A DNA stretch of 64,000 nucleotides. It comes from Paenibacillus sp. RC67. Lineage in GTDB: Bacteria > Bacillota > Bacilli > Paenibacillales > NBRC-103111. Where the stretch lies: contig NZ_CP125098.1 in NCBI RefSeq assembly GCF_030020805.1, positions 7,134,001 to 7,198,000 of the forward strand, given 5' to 3'. Positions 41,712 through 50,927 of this stretch are shown here, piece after piece (the first letter of the stretch is position 1; every line of letters starts with the position of its first letter). A program made the translations under genes and the position numbers. Below the pieces are notes generated by a model. The model did no database searches. It worked only from the letters and a program-made list of their open reading frames with translations, and was not told where the DNA came from.

Positions 41712-43240
41712 AGTTTCTTCAATGGATACGTAAAACGCTGGAATCGCAGCGTACAACCTCACCGCTTACCAGAAGCCAGCCTTCAAAGACATTGACCCAA
41801 TGGAACGAGGCGATGCTTCGCTCTTATTTCGCCCATTCGGCTGACGTAAGTGTCATTTCTCACAAATATACCAATGAGGCATGTCCCACGGTTGTTTTCG
41901 TTTACTGCGAAGGAATGATCGATTCCAAGCAAATGCTCGAGTGGGTCATCCCTAACTTAAACATCAGTATCAATGACCATTCCGACTGGAAAGCCATTAC
42001 GGAAAATTTGACTGATCTGCTTCAGCTTCAATCGATTCGGGATGATGAAAGCTTGTTTACGTGTTTGTTCAGCGGGAATCTTATCATCGTATTTGAGTCT
42101 TTATCCTTGATCTACACCGTCTGCATTCCACAAATTCCACAGCGGACACCGGAGGAATCAGCGACGGAAATCTCGTTGAAAGGTCCTAGGGATGCCTTCA
42201 CAGAGGAAATTTTCACAAATGTCGCTTTAATACGTAAACGGTTGCGGACGCCTTCCTTATGCAATGAACCGTTCGAAATAGGGGCAAGAAGCAAGACGAA
42301 GGTGTCGCTCATGTACATTCGAGACATTGCCAATCCGAATACGATCCAGGAAGCGCGTAATCGACTCAACAACATCCATGTTGACGCCTTATTGAGCAGT
42401 GCACAGCTTGAGGAAGGCATATCCGACCGTTCCTTTTCACTGTTTCCATTGATTGACTACATCGGGAGACCGGATTTTATTGCCGAATGCTTACTCCGCG
42501 GGCGCTTCGCCGTCATTGTGGATGGTTCGCCAATGGCACTCATCGCCCCATCTAATCTGACCGAGCAGCTCAAATCGCCGGAGGACCTGCACCTTACATT
42601 CTACTTCGTCAGCTTCGAAAGAGCGCTTCGGCTAGTCGGATTGTTTGTCGCCATATTCACTCCGGGCTTCTGGGTTGCCTTAAGCACTTTCAATATGGAG
42701 CAGCTTCCTTTTCCGCTGTTGGCAACCATCGTTACATCCCGTACCGGTCTCCCTACATCAGCGCCTCTTGAAGCGCTGCTTATGCTGTTCTTGTTTGAAA
42801 TCTTCAGAGAGGCAGGCATACGGCTTCCCAAGGCTGTGGGACAAACGATCGCCGTTGTAGGGGGGCTCATTATCGGGGACGCAGCCATTCGTGCCGGACT
42901 GGCTTCACCTACCATGCTGATTGCCTCCTCCGTGACCGCTGTTGCTACATTTACTTTGGTCAATCAGTCTTTAAGCGGAACGGTGAGTGTTTTGCGGCTT
43001 TTTGTTCTAGTATGCTCCTCCATCATAGGGCTGTTTGGTTTCTTCGTCTCGATGTTCTTTATTGTCGTCTATTTATCCGGTCTGCGGTCATTCGGTCTCC
43101 CCTATCTCGCACCGCTGTCCCCAGTGACATTCAGAGGCTTGCTTCCTGCTTTGTTGGCGCTGCCCTGGAGCTCTGAGAAAACCCGGCCGGGCATGCTGAA
43201 TACAATCGATTCTACTCGGGAAAGATCCGATTCGGAATGA
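41708..43240 (+). CDS. Spore germination protein GerXA
   Basis: 510 residues. A soluble N-terminal half and a C-terminal membrane part, with the GerA family blocks SFFPLIDYIGRPDFIAECLLRGRFAVIVDGSPMALIAPSNLTEQ-like (around 240-290) and FEIFREAGIRLPKAVGQTIAVVGGLIIGDAAIRAGLASPTMLIASSVTAVATF. It is the A subunit of the germinant receptor. Overlaps gerB and gerC genes by four bases each. Order B-A-C differs from the more common A-B-C. Confidence 0.92.
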   Translation: MKFLQWIRKTLESQRTTSPLTRSQPSKTLTQWNEAMLRSYFAHSADVSVISHKYTNEACPTVVFVYCEGMIDSKQMLEWVIPNLNISINDHSDWKAITENLTDLLQLQSIRDDESLFTCLFSGNLIIVFESLSLIYTVCIPQIPQRTPEESATEISLKGPRDAFTEEIFTNVALIRKRLRTPSLCNEPFEIGARSKTKVSLMYIRDIANPNTIQEARNRLNNIHVDALLSSAQLEEGISDRSFSLFPLIDYIGRPDFIAECLLRGRFAVIVDGSPMALIAPSNLTEQLKSPEDLHLTFYFVSFERALRLVGLFVAIFTPGFWVALSTFNMEQLPFPLLATIVTSRTGLPTSAPLEALLMLFLFEIFREAGIRLPKAVGQTIAVVGGLIIGDAAIRAGLASPTMLIASSVTAVATFTLVNQSLSGTVSVLRLFVLVCSSIIGLFGFFVSMFFIVVYLSGLRSFGLPYLAPLSPVTFRGLLPALLALPWSSEKTRPGMLNTIDSTRERSDSE

Positions 43241-44376
43241 AGCACATAGGAAGGGTCCTATGCCTGCTTGTAGGCATGTCGTTTATTACCGGCTGTTGGG
43301 ATGCCCAAAATGTAGAGAAAATCAACTATATTACTTCCATTGGGCTTGATTACGAAAAACCGTATTACGTCGTTTATGCCCAATTGATGGAATTCTCGTC
43401 GATAGCCAAGCAGGAAAGTCCTCAGGGTAGAGGAAAAGCACTCAATTGGATAGGTAAAGGAAAAGGAGAAACGCTGAACCTAGCAATGAACGATCTTTAC
43501 AATACGGCGCAGCATAGAATGGTATGGAGCCATGTGACCGCCATCATCATCGGAGAAAGAGCACTCAAGCAATGGCCGGGAAGTTATATAGACGCTTTAA
43601 CGAGATTCCGGGAGATACGTCTCACTCCGTGGGTATTCGGCACCAAACAGTCCGTTGAGGAAATTATGAATGCCCCCGCTTTCTTCAACCTGTCTCCCCG
43701 TGAAACGATAGCGCACGCGCCTGCTGCCAATTATAAACAGCATTCCTGGATTCTTCCGCTTCAGTACATGACATTTCTGGGGGATTATTACGAGCCTGCC
43801 AGGACGGTCCTGCTGCCCATCTTATCGACCAATCCCGATCAATGGAAAAAATCCGGTAAGCCCGAAGCGAAGCTGGAGTGGGACGGTGCATTTATTATGA
43901 GCGGTAAAAAGATTAAGGGATCTTTAAAACAGGATGATTTAAAGGGGCTGCGTTGGGTAACTGGACAAACACTCCGCTCCCCGTTAAAGGTGCAAGAGAA
44001 AGGTAAATTATTAGGGGTCGTATCGCTCGAAGATCCGTTAATCCATATTGAAGTGAAGAATGCTTCGATGCAACCCCAGTATGATCTAGAAATTTCTTTG
44101 CAGGGGAATGTCGTCGAGTTGTTTGGGAATGCGCAGGAGAAGGAGCTTCTTGCAGCGGCTAAGAAAACGATCCAGAATGAAATCAGGTTCACTTATGAAA
44201 AAGGACTCGCCATTCATGCCGATGTGCTGCAGCTTAAATATGCCCTGTATCTTCAGCATTATAAAGACTGGAAAAAAATGTCCGAAGAACAGCTCAATTT
44301 AGATAAAGAGTCGCTGAACGATATCGAAGTCCAGCTCCAGCTATTGCATTCGGGCATGCTGAAGGAAAAGAAGTAA
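43237..44376 (+). CDS. Spore germination lipoprotein GerXC
   Basis: 379 residues. Signal peptide with lipobox SFITGCWD; Cys22 is followed by WDAQNVEKINYITSIGLDY, the typical Ger(x)C start. The rest belongs to the Ger(x)C family of C subunits of germinant receptors, anchored on the outer face of the inner spore membrane. Last gene of the operon, followed by a strong terminator. Overlaps the gerA-type gene by four bases. Confidence 0.9.
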   Translation: MKHIGRVLCLLVGMSFITGCWDAQNVEKINYITSIGLDYEKPYYVVYAQLMEFSSIAKQESPQGRGKALNWIGKGKGETLNLAMNDLYNTAQHRMVWSHVTAIIIGERALKQWPGSYIDALTRFREIRLTPWVFGTKQSVEEIMNAPAFFNLSPRETIAHAPAANYKQHSWILPLQYMTFLGDYYEPARTVLLPILSTNPDQWKKSGKPEAKLEWDGAFIMSGKKIKGSLKQDDLKGLRWVTGQTLRSPLKVQEKGKLLGVVSLEDPLIHIEVKNASMQPQYDLEISLQGNVVELFGNAQEKELLAAAKKTIQNEIRFTYEKGLAIHADVLQLKYALYLQHYKDWKKMSEEQLNLDKESLNDIEVQLQLLHSGMLKEKK

Positions 44377-44396
44377 CCTGCAGACTACATAGCACC

Positions 44397-44432
44397 AAAC
44401 ACAGCCCCCCATGCTCTTGGGGGGCTGTGTTT
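44397..44432. terminator. Terminator after gerXC, probably bidirectional
   Basis: AAACACAGCCCCCC, eight-base loop, GGGGGGCTGTGTTT. A perfect 14-pair stem with short T/A runs on either side; the convergent GH43 gene ends 11 bases further on. Confidence 0.82.
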
Positions 44433-44442
44433 GAGTTAAGAG

Positions 44443-45324
44443 TTAGATTATTGAAGCTCCTACGTTTAAGGTTCCACCGCAATCCTCTACAGGAAAAATA
44501 TGCGGTCGTTCGTTAGGGTTGTTGTTCGGTTTATGAATCGTCAGCATCAAGCCGCCCAGCAGCCCGTGGAACAGCATGCCATGTCCGCCGTCCTTCCGGT
44601 AAACCGGCTCTGCTTCATGCACCCAGGGTCCAATAATGTCCCCGTTCAAAGAGCGTGCGATGCCCATCGCATAGCCCTGCTCCCCAAAGCTGGACCATAG
44701 AAGTAGGAGTTCGCCTGTGCTGGAGCTATAAAAGAAAGGCCCATCCGTTACGAACGTATCCCCTTCCCGAACCGGCCGCACCCACGGCGCATCGGATGCC
44801 TTAAATAAGGTAATCACATCGCCCTGCGTCTCCGTCAAATCGGAGGATAAGCGCAATGCGCAGATTTCTCCGTCCTTAACCTGGAGCCATTCGTGGCAAA
44901 ATACAATCCAGGGTTCCCCGGAACGATCCACATATAAGGTGCCATCCAAGCATTCCCAATCGACAGGCGTTACAGGACCACTGCCATGCGGCTTATAAGG
45001 GCCCTCCGGGCGATCAGCCTTAAGAATTTCGGTTGCGCGGCATCGGTCCTCTGACTTGAAGCTGGCAAACATGTAGTAGCTGCCCTTCCATTCATGTACC
45101 TCCGGTGCCCAATAATGACGGTCCGCCCAGAATGAAGCATCCGGTCGAAAGGCCGGGTGAGGCCCATCCCAGTTCACCAGATCATCGCTTACGTAAACGT
45201 CAAATCCTTGCGGCTTCCCGGCCCAGGCAGTCTCCCCCGAAGTACCGTACAAATAATATTTGCGTTCATGTTCAACCGGTAAAATGAACGGATCGCGAAG
45301 ATGAATATCATCTAGTCTCTTCAT
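44443..45324 (-). CDS. Glycoside hydrolase family 43-like enzyme
   Basis: 293 residues from ATG 45324 with AGAAAGGGAG upstream; the open frame runs to 45501 but the added N-terminus is not protein-like. Five-bladed propeller pattern: start LRDPFILPVEHERKYYLYGTS (the RDPF aspartate base), YWAPEVHEW, GPFFY and the repeated WGS-like blades. It is cytoplasmic, with no signal peptide. GH43 and related families release arabinose or xylose from short oligosaccharides; substrate not determined. The acid/base glutamate is plausibly in the PEVHEWKG stretch. Confidence 0.82.
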   Translation of the reverse strand: MKRLDDIHLRDPFILPVEHERKYYLYGTSGETAWAGKPQGFDVYVSDDLVNWDGPHPAFRPDASFWADRHYWAPEVHEWKGSYYMFASFKSEDRCRATEILKADRPEGPYKPHGSGPVTPVDWECLDGTLYVDRSGEPWIVFCHEWLQVKDGEICALRLSSDLTETQGDVITLFKASDAPWVRPVREGDTFVTDGPFFYSSSTGELLLLWSSFGEQGYAMGIARSLNGDIIGPWVHEAEPVYRKDGGHGMLFHGLLGGLMLTIHKPNNNPNERPHIFPVEDCGGTLNVGASII

Positions 45325-45460
45325 CCAATTCTCCCTTTCTAGGCATGGGCGGAGGCTGCGTGCCTTATACCTACACGATTTCCATCGATATGCTCCCATT
45401 ATACTTGGAAATTGGTAATTATTGTAGCGGAGCTCCGCAAATCGAAGAGCGTTAACGAAC

Positions 45461-45500
45461 AAAAAGAGACCCGCATGCCAACGGTGGCTGCGGATCTTCA
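45461..45500 (-). terminator. Terminator of the Gfo/Idh gene
   Basis: Minus strand GAAGATCCGCA, loop, TGCGGGTCTCTTTTT. The remaining bases of 45325-45596 show no further feature. Confidence 0.8.
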
Positions 45501-45596
45501 TCCAATGTATTTATATGAAAAGGGGGGTCACTTATTATTATAGGCTTGCAACATTAATCTAAGATGAAAAAAAGATTTCATTTTCATTACAAACCA

Positions 45597-46877
45597 TTAA
45601 AGTAAGATGACTTGGCCTTCGAGCCGTGACCGTTCGGCGGCAAACCCGATCCGATGACCGGAAATGGACTGATCCAGTGTCGTAGACATAACGGAAGTTT
45701 GATCTCCGCTCAGCATTTTTACAAAATCCTCGACCAGCCTCAAATCTCCGCCTCCGTGACCATCATCCTTAACGTCCAGCTTCACATGCTCTTCGGTATA
45801 GCTCTGTCCTGGTCTAGGGTCCGGATGGCGGACTACGAAATGCCCATCCTCCATAACACCCTCGATTTCGCCCTTCGTTCCAATAATATGGAGAATGCGG
45901 CAAGCTTTCGGAGTGGCGCCGATCATATTATGGGAGGCCGTGCTTCCGTTATCAAACTCGATAATGACCGATTGGCGATCTACGACGTCGTTATCGCAGT
46001 GCCACACGCAACGTCCGTACGGATTAACGGTGCGCAGCGATTCCAGCTTATCTTCAGTGCTCAGCCTGGCACCTAAATGATGATTATTCCACACATAAAA
46101 GCCCCAACGTCCCTGCTCGATATAGTTTTTCTTGGCCGAGTACGGACAGGACTCCTCAATGCTGCAATCGGTCAAGCAGCGAGTACCCGCACCTGCCGGA
46201 GCTTTATCGGAGCGGAAATGGGAAAGGCTTCCGAAGCTGCTGACCTTGACCGGGCGAGCGTCACCGTTCAGCCAAGTAATCAAATCAAGATCATGGCAGC
46301 ATTTGGCCATTAGCATCGATGATTTACACTTTTCCTGCGAGCCCCATTTGCCGCGGATAAACGAAACCGCCATATGATGATAGCTTACATGCTCGGAGGT
46401 TTGGATATTAACAACTTCGCCTATCTCCCCTGCAGCAATCCGTTCGCGGATGGCTGTATAGAAAGGAGCATAGCGTAGCACATGACAAATCATCACCTTA
46501 CGCCCATTAGCGTCTGCGATACGCTTGAGCTCCAGCACCTCTTCCTCGGTCACTCCAATCGGTTTTTCCAGAAGTACGTCATACCCGGCTTCTAGCAACG
46601 GAATTGTAGTTTGTACATGCAGCTCGTCCATCGTCCCGTTAATGGCGGCATCCGCAAGTTTGGGAAGCGCTATCAATTGAGCGACGGTATCAAAGCAGCG
46701 ATCATCTTCAATCCCAAAACGATCAGCAGCAAGCTTTCTACGTTCTGCGTCCGGCTCAACCACCGCAGCTATGTGAAGCTGCTCAGGATGCTTCTCTGCG
46801 TAAGAAGCATAGATCATACATCGTTGTCCCGCACCTATTAAAACCGCAGAAAGCGGCGTTGACACACCTTTAGTCAA
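45597..46877 (-). CDS. Gfo/Idh/MocA-family oxidoreductase
   Basis: 426 residues from a TTG at 46877; GGAGAGG lies six bases upstream, much better than any earlier start of the frame, which extends to 46976. N-terminal Rossmann motif (SAVLIGAGQRCMIYASYA), the EKPIGVTEEE signature near 110, and a C-terminal substrate domain. It would use NAD(P) to oxidise or reduce a sugar or cyclitol. A CSIEESCPYSAKKNY stretch carries two cysteines that could be structural. Substrate unknown. Single gene with its own terminator; the GH43 gene lies downstream. Confidence 0.85.
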   Translation of the reverse strand: MTKGVSTPLSAVLIGAGQRCMIYASYAEKHPEQLHIAAVVEPDAERRKLAADRFGIEDDRCFDTVAQLIALPKLADAAINGTMDELHVQTTIPLLEAGYDVLLEKPIGVTEEEVLELKRIADANGRKVMICHVLRYAPFYTAIRERIAAGEIGEVVNIQTSEHVSYHHMAVSFIRGKWGSQEKCKSSMLMAKCCHDLDLITWLNGDARPVKVSSFGSLSHFRSDKAPAGAGTRCLTDCSIEESCPYSAKKNYIEQGRWGFYVWNNHHLGARLSTEDKLESLRTVNPYGRCVWHCDNDVVDRQSVIIEFDNGSTASHNMIGATPKACRILHIIGTKGEIEGVMEDGHFVVRHPDPRPGQSYTEEHVKLDVKDDGHGGGDLRLVEDFVKMLSGDQTSVMSTTLDQSISGHRIGFAAERSRLEGQVILL

Positions 46878-46991
46878 CCGAATCCTCTCCTTTGTTCTAA
46901 CGTTGGATAACATCTTTACGAGGAAATCATAACGCAGATTTATGATGGATTCAATCATTATTTTTGAACTATTCAATCATATTATTGGGTG

Positions 46992-48086
46992 TCAATTTCT
47001 CCAGTCTTCAGGGATCACCTGAACCCACGTTGGGCCTGGCAGCATGGCGAGCTCACTACCGCCCGAAAAGGCGCGGATCATTCCGTTCTTCTGTTCCCAC
47101 GTCACTTCCTTCATTAGTCCTCCCTGAAGCAAATAGCCTTTGCCCGGCCCGGTCACATCCACATCTCGACGGCCTTCATTATCGAGAATTTGATGCTTGC
47201 TCTCACAAACGAGGATATTGGCTGCAGTCAGCTGCTTGCCGGTTTCCTTATCGTTGTGGGGTTTCCCTTCCATGAACCGCTTATACAAACCGATCTCGGA
47301 ATCGTACTCGTACGAGACGTTATATCCTCGAATATAGTTAATCGTCGCTTTGGTCACCGGCTTTCCCGAGGATAGCTGCGGCTTTTCGAATGCAAAAGCG
47401 TACGAGGCCCCTTGAATATTCCATTCATTGCGGAATTGTTTGTTGGCTGCGCCCTGACGTATTTTTTCCATACTGGTGTACAAATTGTGCGGCATTTTGC
47501 GGTCATTGGACCGCCAATAATACGCGCTGTCCCCGTACACCTCATCCAGATGGTCGAGCTTATGCTCGGCGATAAGGTCCATCGCATCCTGGCTCCACCC
47601 GGCATGGACGATGACGCCGTCAAGCGCTTCACCCAGCTTGACGAAATACGGCCGGATGCTGCGCACCGGCCCGATGATCTTCGGCGCTTGGGCCTGGTAC
47701 ACGGCCACAAAGCGCGTGATCTCGCCCTCGGCCAAAATCTCGTAGACGAGATCAGCCTGATCGAGTCCGCTTTGCGGCCGGGCCTGCGGCGCATTCTCCA
47801 CCATGACCACCACCGGTCGGTCATGGACAGGCTTTCCGCTGACGAGCCCCGTCAGCGGGAAGCGGTACCCCGCCGACTGCTGCGCCGCAGTCGGCGGGTT
47901 CGGCTCGCCGCTGCCGTGGGGCTGGGTCACGGCAGCGGCGGAGCCAGCATCGACGCCGGGTGGCGCGGCGTCGGGCTTGTTGGCGGCACAGCCTGCTGAT
48001 GCTGTCAGCAGGCTGGCCGCAAGCGCAAGCAGCAGGCCGCTGCGGAGCCTGCTGCTTGCTGCGGCATTGCGTCGTGTGCGAATCAT
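46992..48086 (-). CDS. DUF3048 lipoprotein (YerB-like)
   Basis: 364 residues from ATG 48086 (AAGAGGTG upstream; the frame is open to 48140). Lipobox SLLTASAGC, then a low-complexity linker rich in A, P and G and the DUF3048 region (PVVVMVENAPQARPQSGLDQADLVYEILAEGEITRFVAVYQAQ). Family members are surface-exposed lipoproteins with no established activity. The 5' part has higher GC and a strong third-position bias, so long antisense frames there are shadows. Confidence 0.85.
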   Translation of the reverse strand: MIRTRRNAAASSRLRSGLLLALAASLLTASAGCAANKPDAAPPGVDAGSAAAVTQPHGSGEPNPPTAAQQSAGYRFPLTGLVSGKPVHDRPVVVMVENAPQARPQSGLDQADLVYEILAEGEITRFVAVYQAQAPKIIGPVRSIRPYFVKLGEALDGVIVHAGWSQDAMDLIAEHKLDHLDEVYGDSAYYWRSNDRKMPHNLYTSMEKIRQGAANKQFRNEWNIQGASYAFAFEKPQLSSGKPVTKATINYIRGYNVSYEYDSEIGLYKRFMEGKPHNDKETGKQLTAANILVCESKHQILDNEGRRDVDVTGPGKGYLLQGGLMKEVTWEQKNGMIRAFSGGSELAMLPGPTWVQVIPEDWRN

Positions 48087-48210
48087 TATGTTTTTCACCT
48101 CTTGTCCGTTGTCTACTAATCTATATTCTATTAAGTGCAATAATAGAATTTTATTTTCACGTAGTTCCTCTTATTACCCATTCACAAAGGATCCATAATT
48201 TTCTTAAACT

Positions 48211-48254
48211 TTGTGATTATTTTCACATGAATTCCGATAAAGAGAGCGTATGAT
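48211..48254 (+). promoter_or_regulatory. Candidate Fnr/CRP-family class II promoter of the DoxX gene
   Basis: TTGTGATTATTTTCACAT (48211-48228) holds a perfect TGTGA-N6-TCACA palindrome, centred at 48219.5. The -10 TATGAT is at 48249-48254, so a start near 48261 puts the palindrome at -41.5, the standard class II activator position; no -35 hexamer is visible. The sequence also fits the Rex consensus at 12 of 14 positions, so repression by Rex is an alternative. Confidence 0.5.
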
Positions 48255-48284
48255 AAAGACAAATAATCGAAGGAGATGATCCTC

Positions 48285-48776
48285 ATGTTCATGACATGGT
48301 TTAGGGAAAACAAAATAGCTTCCGCGCTTTGGCTCGTATTCAGACTTTATCTCGGTTGGTCGTGGCTTACTGCAGGGATTGAGAAATGGAGCGGTGACAA
48401 GCCATTTGATGCTCAGGGATTCCTCGCCGGAGCGGTGAAAAAAGCCGTCGGCGACCATCCTGTCGTTCAACCTTGGTGGGCAGCATTCTTGAATAAGGTA
48501 GCTCTCCCCAATGTCGAATTGTTTAACTTCCTTGTCATGTGGGGAGAAATCTTGGTTGGCATCGCCCTTCTACTCGGACTCTTTACTACTTTCGCCGCAT
48601 TGATGGGTGCTGTCATGAACTTTGCCTTCCTGTTCTCGGGTTCGACCAGCACGAACGTGCAAATGATTCTGCTGACAGTATTCGTACTTGCCGCAGGCGC
48701 CAATGCCGGACGCTATGGCCTAGACCGCTATGTGCTGCCCTACCTTGCGCCGCAAAATGCACCACGGTGGACATAA
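48285..48776 (+). CDS. DoxX-family membrane protein
   Basis: 163 residues from ATG 48285 with AGGAG nine bases upstream; a second ATG at 48276 is too close. Four predicted membrane helices, with the DoxX/TQO-small pattern RLYLGWSWLTAGIEKWSG near 20-40. Members include thiosulfate:quinone oxidoreductase subunits and integral membrane proteins of redox stress. Probably under redox- or oxygen-responsive control through the upstream palindrome. Downstream lies the noncoding palindrome array. Confidence 0.8.
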   Translation: MFMTWFRENKIASALWLVFRLYLGWSWLTAGIEKWSGDKPFDAQGFLAGAVKKAVGDHPVVQPWWAAFLNKVALPNVELFNFLVMWGEILVGIALLLGLFTTFAALMGAVMNFAFLFSGSTSTNVQMILLTVFVLAAGANAGRYGLDRYVLPYLAPQNAPRWT

Positions 48777-48910
48777 GCCGAACGCAACAGGAACCGGACC
48801 GATGAAACCGCACCATGTTTAGCGGATCACGAAGTCAGCTTAGCTGTACGAACCAAGCGAAAGCAATGCCCTTGATGTCTCTGACTCTGACGCGGCTTCT
48901 AATTGACGGG

Positions 48911-49157
48911 AACGCCTCCCATTAACGCTGAATTTCCGTTAATCGGAGGCGTAACACGTTTCATCTATCGTTAACGCTGTTTTTCAGCATTAAAGTGAAC
49001 TCCAGTCTCTTCCACCTGCCATTAACTCTGTATTTCAGCGTTATGGAACCACTTTTCAGCTCTCATTAGAGGAGCGTGGTGCGTTAACGCTGTTTTTCAG
49101 CATTAATGTGCACTCTAATCTTTTCAATCGGCCATTAATGCTGCTTCTCAGCATTAA
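48911..49157. repeat. Array of five palindromic repeats
   Basis: Five palindromes spaced 50-63 bases apart. 1: a 16-base-arm hairpin ACGCCTCCCATTAACG / CGTTAATCGGAGGCGT with one mismatch (48911-48952). 2 and 4: identical 23-base elements with TTAACGCTG / CAGCATTAA arms and a five-T loop (48971-48993, 49084-49106). 3: a degenerate copy (49021-49044). 5: a perfect TTAATGCTG / CAGCATTAA (49135-49157). The spacers after 2 and 4 also resemble each other (GTG-ACTC-A-TCT-TTC). I see no gene in the 48777-49286 gap. The first element could also terminate the DoxX gene. Confidence 0.8.
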
Positions 49158-49286
49158 ACCCTCACCCTCCATCCTATTTCCTTTCCCCACCATAAGATGC
49201 GACAAGACCGGACTCCCAAATAGCCCGGCCTTAGTCTACTTAAAAACGCCCATCCCAACTCACAACCTAAAACAAGCGCCGCTGGC

Positions 49287-49508
49287 TCACTTCGTGAACC
49301 AACGAATCACATACATAACGAGCGATAATACGACGCTAATGACAATGCAGGTCACGACAGGAAAATAAAACTTGAAGTTTTCTTTCTCCACCACAATGTC
49401 GCCGGGCAGTCGGCCTATTTGCAAATACTTACTCCCGACCGCCCATAACAGTCCCGCAGCGACCATAACAATACCGCCGATAATAAGCATTTTGGCAACA
49501 GGATTCAT
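49287..49508 (-). CDS. DUF2905 small membrane protein
   Basis: 73 residues. Two membrane helices flanking the DUF2905 motif GRLPGDIVVEKENFKFYFPV. Conserved in many bacteria with no assigned role. ATG 49508 with AAGGAG upstream. Single gene; no clear terminator. Confidence 0.85.
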   Translation of the reverse strand: MNPVAKMLIIGGIVMVAAGLLWAVGSKYLQIGRLPGDIVVEKENFKFYFPVVTCIVISVVLSLVMYVIRWFTK

Positions 49509-49630
49509 CGGACTTGTTCAGACTCCTTTTTCCTTCCCTATATGGCTTCTATATTATCATCAATTACCGAATAGAGCCAAACCGCTGCGTCCCATCAGCT
49601 CTTTCACATTATTGATTCATCACACAAAAC

Positions 49631-49668
49631 AAAAAACCGCTGCCGGTATAAACCGACAAGCGGGTTTT
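49631..49668 (-). terminator. Terminator of the sugar isomerase/epimerase-like gene
   Basis: Minus strand AACCCGCTTGTCGG, loop, CCGGCAGCGGTT then TTTTTG; stem of about twelve pairs with one mismatch. Confidence 0.8.
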
Positions 49669-49680
49669 GCTGCAATCTTA

Positions 49681-50541
49681 TTAGATGGAAGCAAGGATAC
49701 CGCGAACTTCTTCGCCATACTGCTTCAGTAATTCCTTGGACTCGTATTTGCAGCTGAAATCCTCTACGCCCAAATAGCCGTCGTAGCCGATCGCTTTCAA
49801 ATCGCTAAGCACTTTTCTCCAGTTCACGATACCCTCCAGGTTTGGTTCCCAGTAGGAAGTCCAGCCTTGCGAGCCGTCTTCGCGAACATCTGTTTTTTTC
49901 CAGCCTGTATTTTTAATATGAACATGAGCCAAGTAAGGTCCCAACAGCTCCATACCCATGCGGAAGTTTTCATATCCTTCATGAACCATGTTGCCTGGAT
50001 CAAACAAAACGCCGATGTGATTCGGATCGAAGCGGCTCACCAAACGAAGCGCTGCGGACGCGCTGGCAATAATGGTGTTGTGATGCGTCTCTACGAGACA
50101 TTTCACACCATATTTTTTAGCCAAAGGCTCAACAGCCTCCAAGTAACGAACTTCCAGATCGAACAGCTCATTATAATGGGTCGAACCGTCATAGTTAGGA
50201 ACGCCGACACGGATCACTTTTGCACCTAATTTTTGAGCAACCTGCAATACACGCTCCGTAGCTTCAATATCTCCAGCCTTTAAATAAGGCGTAACGCTGA
50301 TCGTTTGCAGACCATGCTCGCGAGCTACGCGTGCGAAACGCTCAATTTCTTCATCCGAAGCAGATGGATCGATGGAGCACAGGTTATTCCGCCAAAAGGA
50401 CGGCTTCTCATTCTTCAATTCCTCAGGAACTTCTTTAAAACGCCATTCGATGCCTTCAATACCTGCTTCTTTGGCGGCAGCAGCTAATTCTTCGGGTGAC
50501 AGGTCCGGTGTAACAACAGTAAATACGGAAAGTTTCATCAT
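49681..50541 (-). CDS. Sugar phosphate isomerase/epimerase (AP endonuclease-2 fold)
   Basis: 286 residues. TIM barrel of the xylose isomerase-like family, with the metal-ligand strands EWRF near 30, VETHHNT (~150), DPGNMVHEGYE, HIKNTGW and GVEDFS. It probably interconverts a keto sugar or isomerises a sugar acid. Single gene under an extended -10 promoter with an overlapping 16-base inverted repeat. ATG-ATG start, GGAGG just upstream. Confidence 0.82.
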   Translation of the reverse strand: MMKLSVFTVVTPDLSPEELAAAAKEAGIEGIEWRFKEVPEELKNEKPSFWRNNLCSIDPSASDEEIERFARVAREHGLQTISVTPYLKAGDIEATERVLQVAQKLGAKVIRVGVPNYDGSTHYNELFDLEVRYLEAVEPLAKKYGVKCLVETHHNTIIASASAALRLVSRFDPNHIGVLFDPGNMVHEGYENFRMGMELLGPYLAHVHIKNTGWKKTDVREDGSQGWTSYWEPNLEGIVNWRKVLSDLKAIGYDGYLGVEDFSCKYESKELLKQYGEEVRGILASI

Positions 50542-50583
50542 TGAACCTCCAGCTTATTTTTAGACTTTGGTTTTGCTAATAAA

Positions 50584-50627
50584 ATTATAACAGGCCTGCG
50601 CATTTTTATCTATGTTAACGTGAACAT
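50584..50627 (-). promoter_or_regulatory. Extended -10 promoter and operator-like repeat for the isomerase gene
   Basis: Minus strand TGTTATAAT (the -10 at 50589-50584) is an extended -10 element. ATGTTAACGTGAACAT (50612-50627) is an inverted repeat with seven of eight bases complementary, in the -35 region, so it could bind a LacI-type or other repressor. Confidence 0.45.
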
Positions 50628-50887
50628 TTTTAATATTCAGATTTTTTCATCTACTTAGTTACTTTAACATCGAGGGATACTCTCTCCTTCCTTGTTAAGG
50701 AGCATGCTGAAAGCATCGTTGAAATAGAATGGCTCTTTTGAGATTGGTTTGGTTTTTGCAACTATTTATGATTCGCACTGGGTATACCCTATCCTAGGTT
50801 CTCATGTCCATCATCGTGGTGTAATTATGTTAGAATATCCCAAACTTTGTTCTCAAACGACAGAAATCGAGACCTTTAGACGAACAG

Positions 50888-50893
50888 TATAAT
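50888..50893 (+). promoter_or_regulatory. Candidate -10 element of the SinI-like gene
   Basis: TATAAT with a start near 50900, directly ahead of the AGGAGGG site at 50914. There is no good -35. The rest of 50628-50887 shows nothing I can support. Confidence 0.35.
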
Positions 50894-50927
50894 GTGCCAA
50901 ATTTCCGAAACCAGGAGGGATTGGGCT

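Noticed and set aside
47412..47999. 195-codon plus-strand frame
   Set aside because: It lies wholly antisense to the DUF3048 lipoprotein gene, in its GC-rich 5' part where antisense frames remain open by codon bias; it has no ribosome site and no protein-like pattern.
48911..49157. CRISPR array
   Set aside because: The repeats are palindromic and variable, the spacers resemble each other, there is no leader and no cas gene.
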